This document shows, piece after piece, positions 35,101-36,710 of a DNA stretch of 36,710 nt. The notes below the pieces were generated by a model, which was given only the letters and a program-made list of their open reading frames with translations, ran no database searches and was not told the origin of the DNA. Location of the stretch: the NCBI GenBank assembly GCA_030433115.1, contig JAUILH010000027.1, forward strand, positions 1-36,710, read 5' to 3'. How positions within the stretch are numbered: position 1 is the first letter of the stretch; every line of letters begins with the position of its first letter. The position numbers were made by a program, and so were the translations under genes. The DNA is from Bacteroidia bacterium (GTDB taxonomy: Bacteria > Bacteroidota > Bacteroidia > Flavobacteriales_D > JAUILH01).

Positions 35101-35898
35101 CTGCCAGGTTATATGCATAAGAGTCTAAGCCAACTACCTTTTTACCATAACCTAGTTCATCTCCTCCAAATGCAAAACCTGAAGATAATAAATCAATACC
35201 ACCAAAGTAAAAGCTTGAAGGACCTCTGGTAGTTACAGAGATAATACCACCAGTTGCATCACCGTAGTTTGCAGGAAGACCACCAGTTACAACAGATACT
35301 TCTTCAATCGCAGCTTTTGGAAGGTTGGTAGACCCTCTTACTTTAATACCGTCAATAAAGTAATAAGTCGCATCAGATCTGGATCCTCTTACAGATAGAC
35401 CACCTTGAGAACCTGCATCCTGATATACACAGTGGTTGCAATAGATGTAGCAGAACGACCAGGCATTTTTGCAATGTCATCTCTTGTTACAGTTCCACCA
35501 GAAGCTCCCCCTCCTTTATCAATCAAAGGAACTTCATAATCCTTTACAACAATACCGTCAAGAACAGAAGCATTGTCAGAAGGCATCTCCAAATCCAGGA
35601 AAGTAATCGCCTGATCACTTACAATTACACCAGTTGTTTTAAAATCTGGATAACCGGCGTATTTTACAATAACATCATATTTACCGGGAGTTAGAGAGCT
35701 TACTTTGTATTTCCCATCGAAATCCGTTTGAACAGCACTCTTTCGAGTACCATTCTGTTCAACAATGATTCCTGCAAGAGCCATTGTCTCTCCTTTCTCA
35801 TCCTTTACGGTTCCTTTAATAGATCCAGAACCCTGTCCAATACCTGATAATGAAGTAGTTAACGTAAGAACTACTAACAGTTTAATTCCCTTTAGCAT
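32159..35898 (-). CDS. TonB-dependent outer membrane receptor with carboxypeptidase-like N-domain (frameshifted as sequenced)
   Basis: The reading frame opens at 35898 with a signal peptide (MLKGIKLLVVLTLTTSLSG), a carboxypeptidase-regulatory-like domain (about 25-100, GSIKGTVKDEKGE) and a TonB-box-like VVKDYEVPLID, then the start of the plug (DDIAKMPGRSATSIATTV). Here the frame breaks and would stop at 35389. In another frame the plug continues at once (VYQDAGSQGGLSVRGSRSDA, YFIDGIKVRG, VVTGGLPANYGDATGGIISV) and runs through the barrel to RLGVRLDF at 32159. Intact length would be about 1248 residues. The receptor would import a ligand using TonB energy; the substrate is unknown. It is followed after 26 nt by the 1394-residue secreted protein gene. 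Confidence 0.9.
35425..35436 (-). other. frame break in the TonB receptor plug
   Basis: On the minus strand, ACC ACT GTG TAT ATC reads TTVYI in the upstream frame, whereas the downstream plug resumes as GTA TAT CAG (VYQ). A length that is 1 short of a multiple of three means the loss of 1, 4, 7 or 10 bases. Homologues usually have one or two glycines after TTV, which fits a loss of 7. Confidence 0.75.
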
Positions 35899-36214
35899 AC
35901 TGCAAACTTTAATTTAGTCGTAAACCTAATCGCAACAAAGCCCGTAAATATATATATTTTTTTCATCTTACAAGCACTCGAAAAGATATTCGCAACATAT
36001 TTTAAAAGCCTCAATTGAAAAGCCAAATTTAAAATGGACTTCTCACTCTCTCAGCAATCAAATATAAACCATTCAGTCTCTGTGATATCTCCTCAACAAG
36101 ATCAAAAAACTACAATTTTATACAAGTCTATAATCAAACATACAACATTATTGTTCTGGAGAAATGGGCATTTTTTAAAATGTGCCAATCATTGATTTAA
36201 ATGCAAAGATCCGC
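35899..36214. other. AT-rich intergenic region
   Basis: 316 nt between the TonB receptor start and the end of the O-antigen ligase gene, both on the minus strand. Apart from the candidate promoter there is one imperfect hairpin (36166-36174 with 36177-36186), which on the minus strand lacks a T-run and so is a poor terminator. I see no small gene, tRNA or repeat here. Confidence 0.6.
35903..35935 (-). promoter_or_regulatory. candidate promoter of the TonB receptor operon
   Basis: On the minus strand a TTG (35935-35933) is followed after 22 nt by AAAGTTTG (35910-35903), one mismatch from TAnnTTTG. It ends only 4 nt before the ATG at 35898, so transcription would begin at or just before the start codon. 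Weak; the true promoter may lie further up in the AT-rich gap. Confidence 0.28.
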
Positions 36215-36710
36215 TCAGGTGTTGGAAGTGGCGGGTTCAATCTTGTTTGAAGAACTGCGATTGGTGATGTCAATCGCTACTAAAATGGCAATCATTCCCC
36301 AAACCGGTACTGCTGCTTTATCCGTATCCAAATAGTTGTTAAGCGCACTGTGAGAAAAGTAGGTGCTCAGAGATACCAGGATTAACATGACCAATTTTTT
36401 ATCTTCTCCCCGTGGTAAACGATTATACAATACCACACCTTTATAAAACACCATAATTACAATTAGGGAGAATGTGATGGCGCCTAGTAAACCAGCTTCA
36501 GATAGGTGACCAAGGTATTCACTATGGGCATTCCCCATATCGCCAAACCGACTTGAAATGATGGTCATGTCCTTGGGATGTTGATGCACCCCATATTCCA
36601 TGGCATAAGTTCCTGGTCCGTAACCTTCAATTGGTTTTGATTCCCACATGGATATGGCAGAGTTCCAACGGTTAATTCTTTCAAGGTTTGAGGCATCCGT
36701 ACTGATGTTG
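36215..36710 (-). CDS. O-antigen ligase/polymerase (WaaL/Wzy-type), C-terminal part
   Basis: The frame stays open to the window edge at 36710, so the start is outside; the ATG at 36649 is internal (upstream residues read TDASNLERINRWNSAISMWES). The family signature is ERINRW followed by GYGPGTYAMEYG and AHSEYLGHLSEAGLLGAI, where the conserved His and Glu lie in the periplasmic loop needed for catalysis. Three C-terminal membrane helices follow (about ITFSLIVIMVFY, LVMLILVSLSTYF and VWGMIAILVAIDI). Such enzymes attach O-antigen or related glycans to lipid A-core, or polymerise them; the two cannot be told apart here. Confidence 0.88.
   Translation of the reverse strand, partial: NISTDASNLERINRWNSAISMWESKPIEGYGPGTYAMEYGVHQHPKDMTIISSRFGDMGNAHSEYLGHLSEAGLLGAITFSLIVIMVFYKGVVLYNRLPRGEDKKLVMLILVSLSTYFSHSALNNYLDTDKAAVPVWGMIAILVAIDITNRSSSNKIEPATSNT

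Noticed and set aside
35389..35440. Treating the 169-codon N-terminal piece of the TonB receptor as a separate small protein
   Set aside because: It ends in frame-shifted residues in the middle of the plug, and the plug continues immediately in the other frame.
36166..36186. Imperfect hairpin downstream of the O-antigen ligase gene
   Set aside because: The stem has a bulge, the loop is about 2 nt and no T-run follows on the minus strand.

Overview
The window reads as chromosomal DNA of a Bacteroidota bacterium, most likely a member of the Flavobacteriales. Supporting signs are a fused LpxC-FabZ, a PorV/PorQ-type outer membrane protein beside a giant secreted protein and a TonB-dependent receptor, DUF5723 and DUF3127 proteins, promoter-like TAnnTTTG elements, and the general lack of Shine-Dalgarno sequences. 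I see no insertion sequence, prophage, CRISPR array or tRNA.

Layout. (1) 1-6058: cell-envelope genes. The end of an OmpA-like protein meets a convergent WG-repeat protein, followed by a large DUF5723/thrombospondin-type-3/OmpA protein and a MORN-repeat protein. (2) 6088-11509: a MATE exporter, then an intergenic region that folds like a 6S RNA, then an overlapping run of serS, a lipoprotein and a TPR protein. (3) 11564-18922: an HD phosphohydrolase followed by a tightly overlapping lipid A cluster: lpxD, lpxC/fabZ (frameshifted as sequenced), lpxA, efp, a second LpxD-like acyltransferase and a SpoIIE/RsbU-type phosphatase. (4) 19002-21988: a flavin reductase, a DUF3127 OB-fold protein with an SSB-like acidic tail, a clear terminator and an AtoE-type short-chain fatty acid transporter. 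(5) 21985-25309, minus strand: a flippase-like membrane protein, a family 2 glycosyltransferase and an OppC-type permease. (6) 25330-26741: ruvC (plus), with HIT and greA (minus). (7) 26763-35898, minus strand: a three-gene operon of TonB-dependent receptor (frameshifted), a 1394-residue secreted protein and a PorV/PorQ-like barrel, ended by a strong terminator. (8) 36215-36710: the C-terminal end of an O-antigen ligase/polymerase.

Much of the content builds or decorates the outer membrane: lipid A first steps, OmpA-type peptidoglycan anchors, TonB uptake, type IX secretion-associated proteins and O-antigen ligase.

The points most worth a second look are: the 6S-like rod upstream of serS; two frame breaks, in lpxC and the TonB receptor, each explainable by loss of a few bases between very short direct repeats; four perfect TAnnTTTG elements only 6-7 nt before the ATG, predicting near-leaderless mRNAs; an SSB-like C-terminal tip on the DUF3127 protein; and extracytoplasmic insertions after the first membrane helix in two convergent transporters. 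I found no clearly new multi-gene system. The TonB receptor/1394-residue protein/PorV-like trio is the best candidate for a poorly characterised one.
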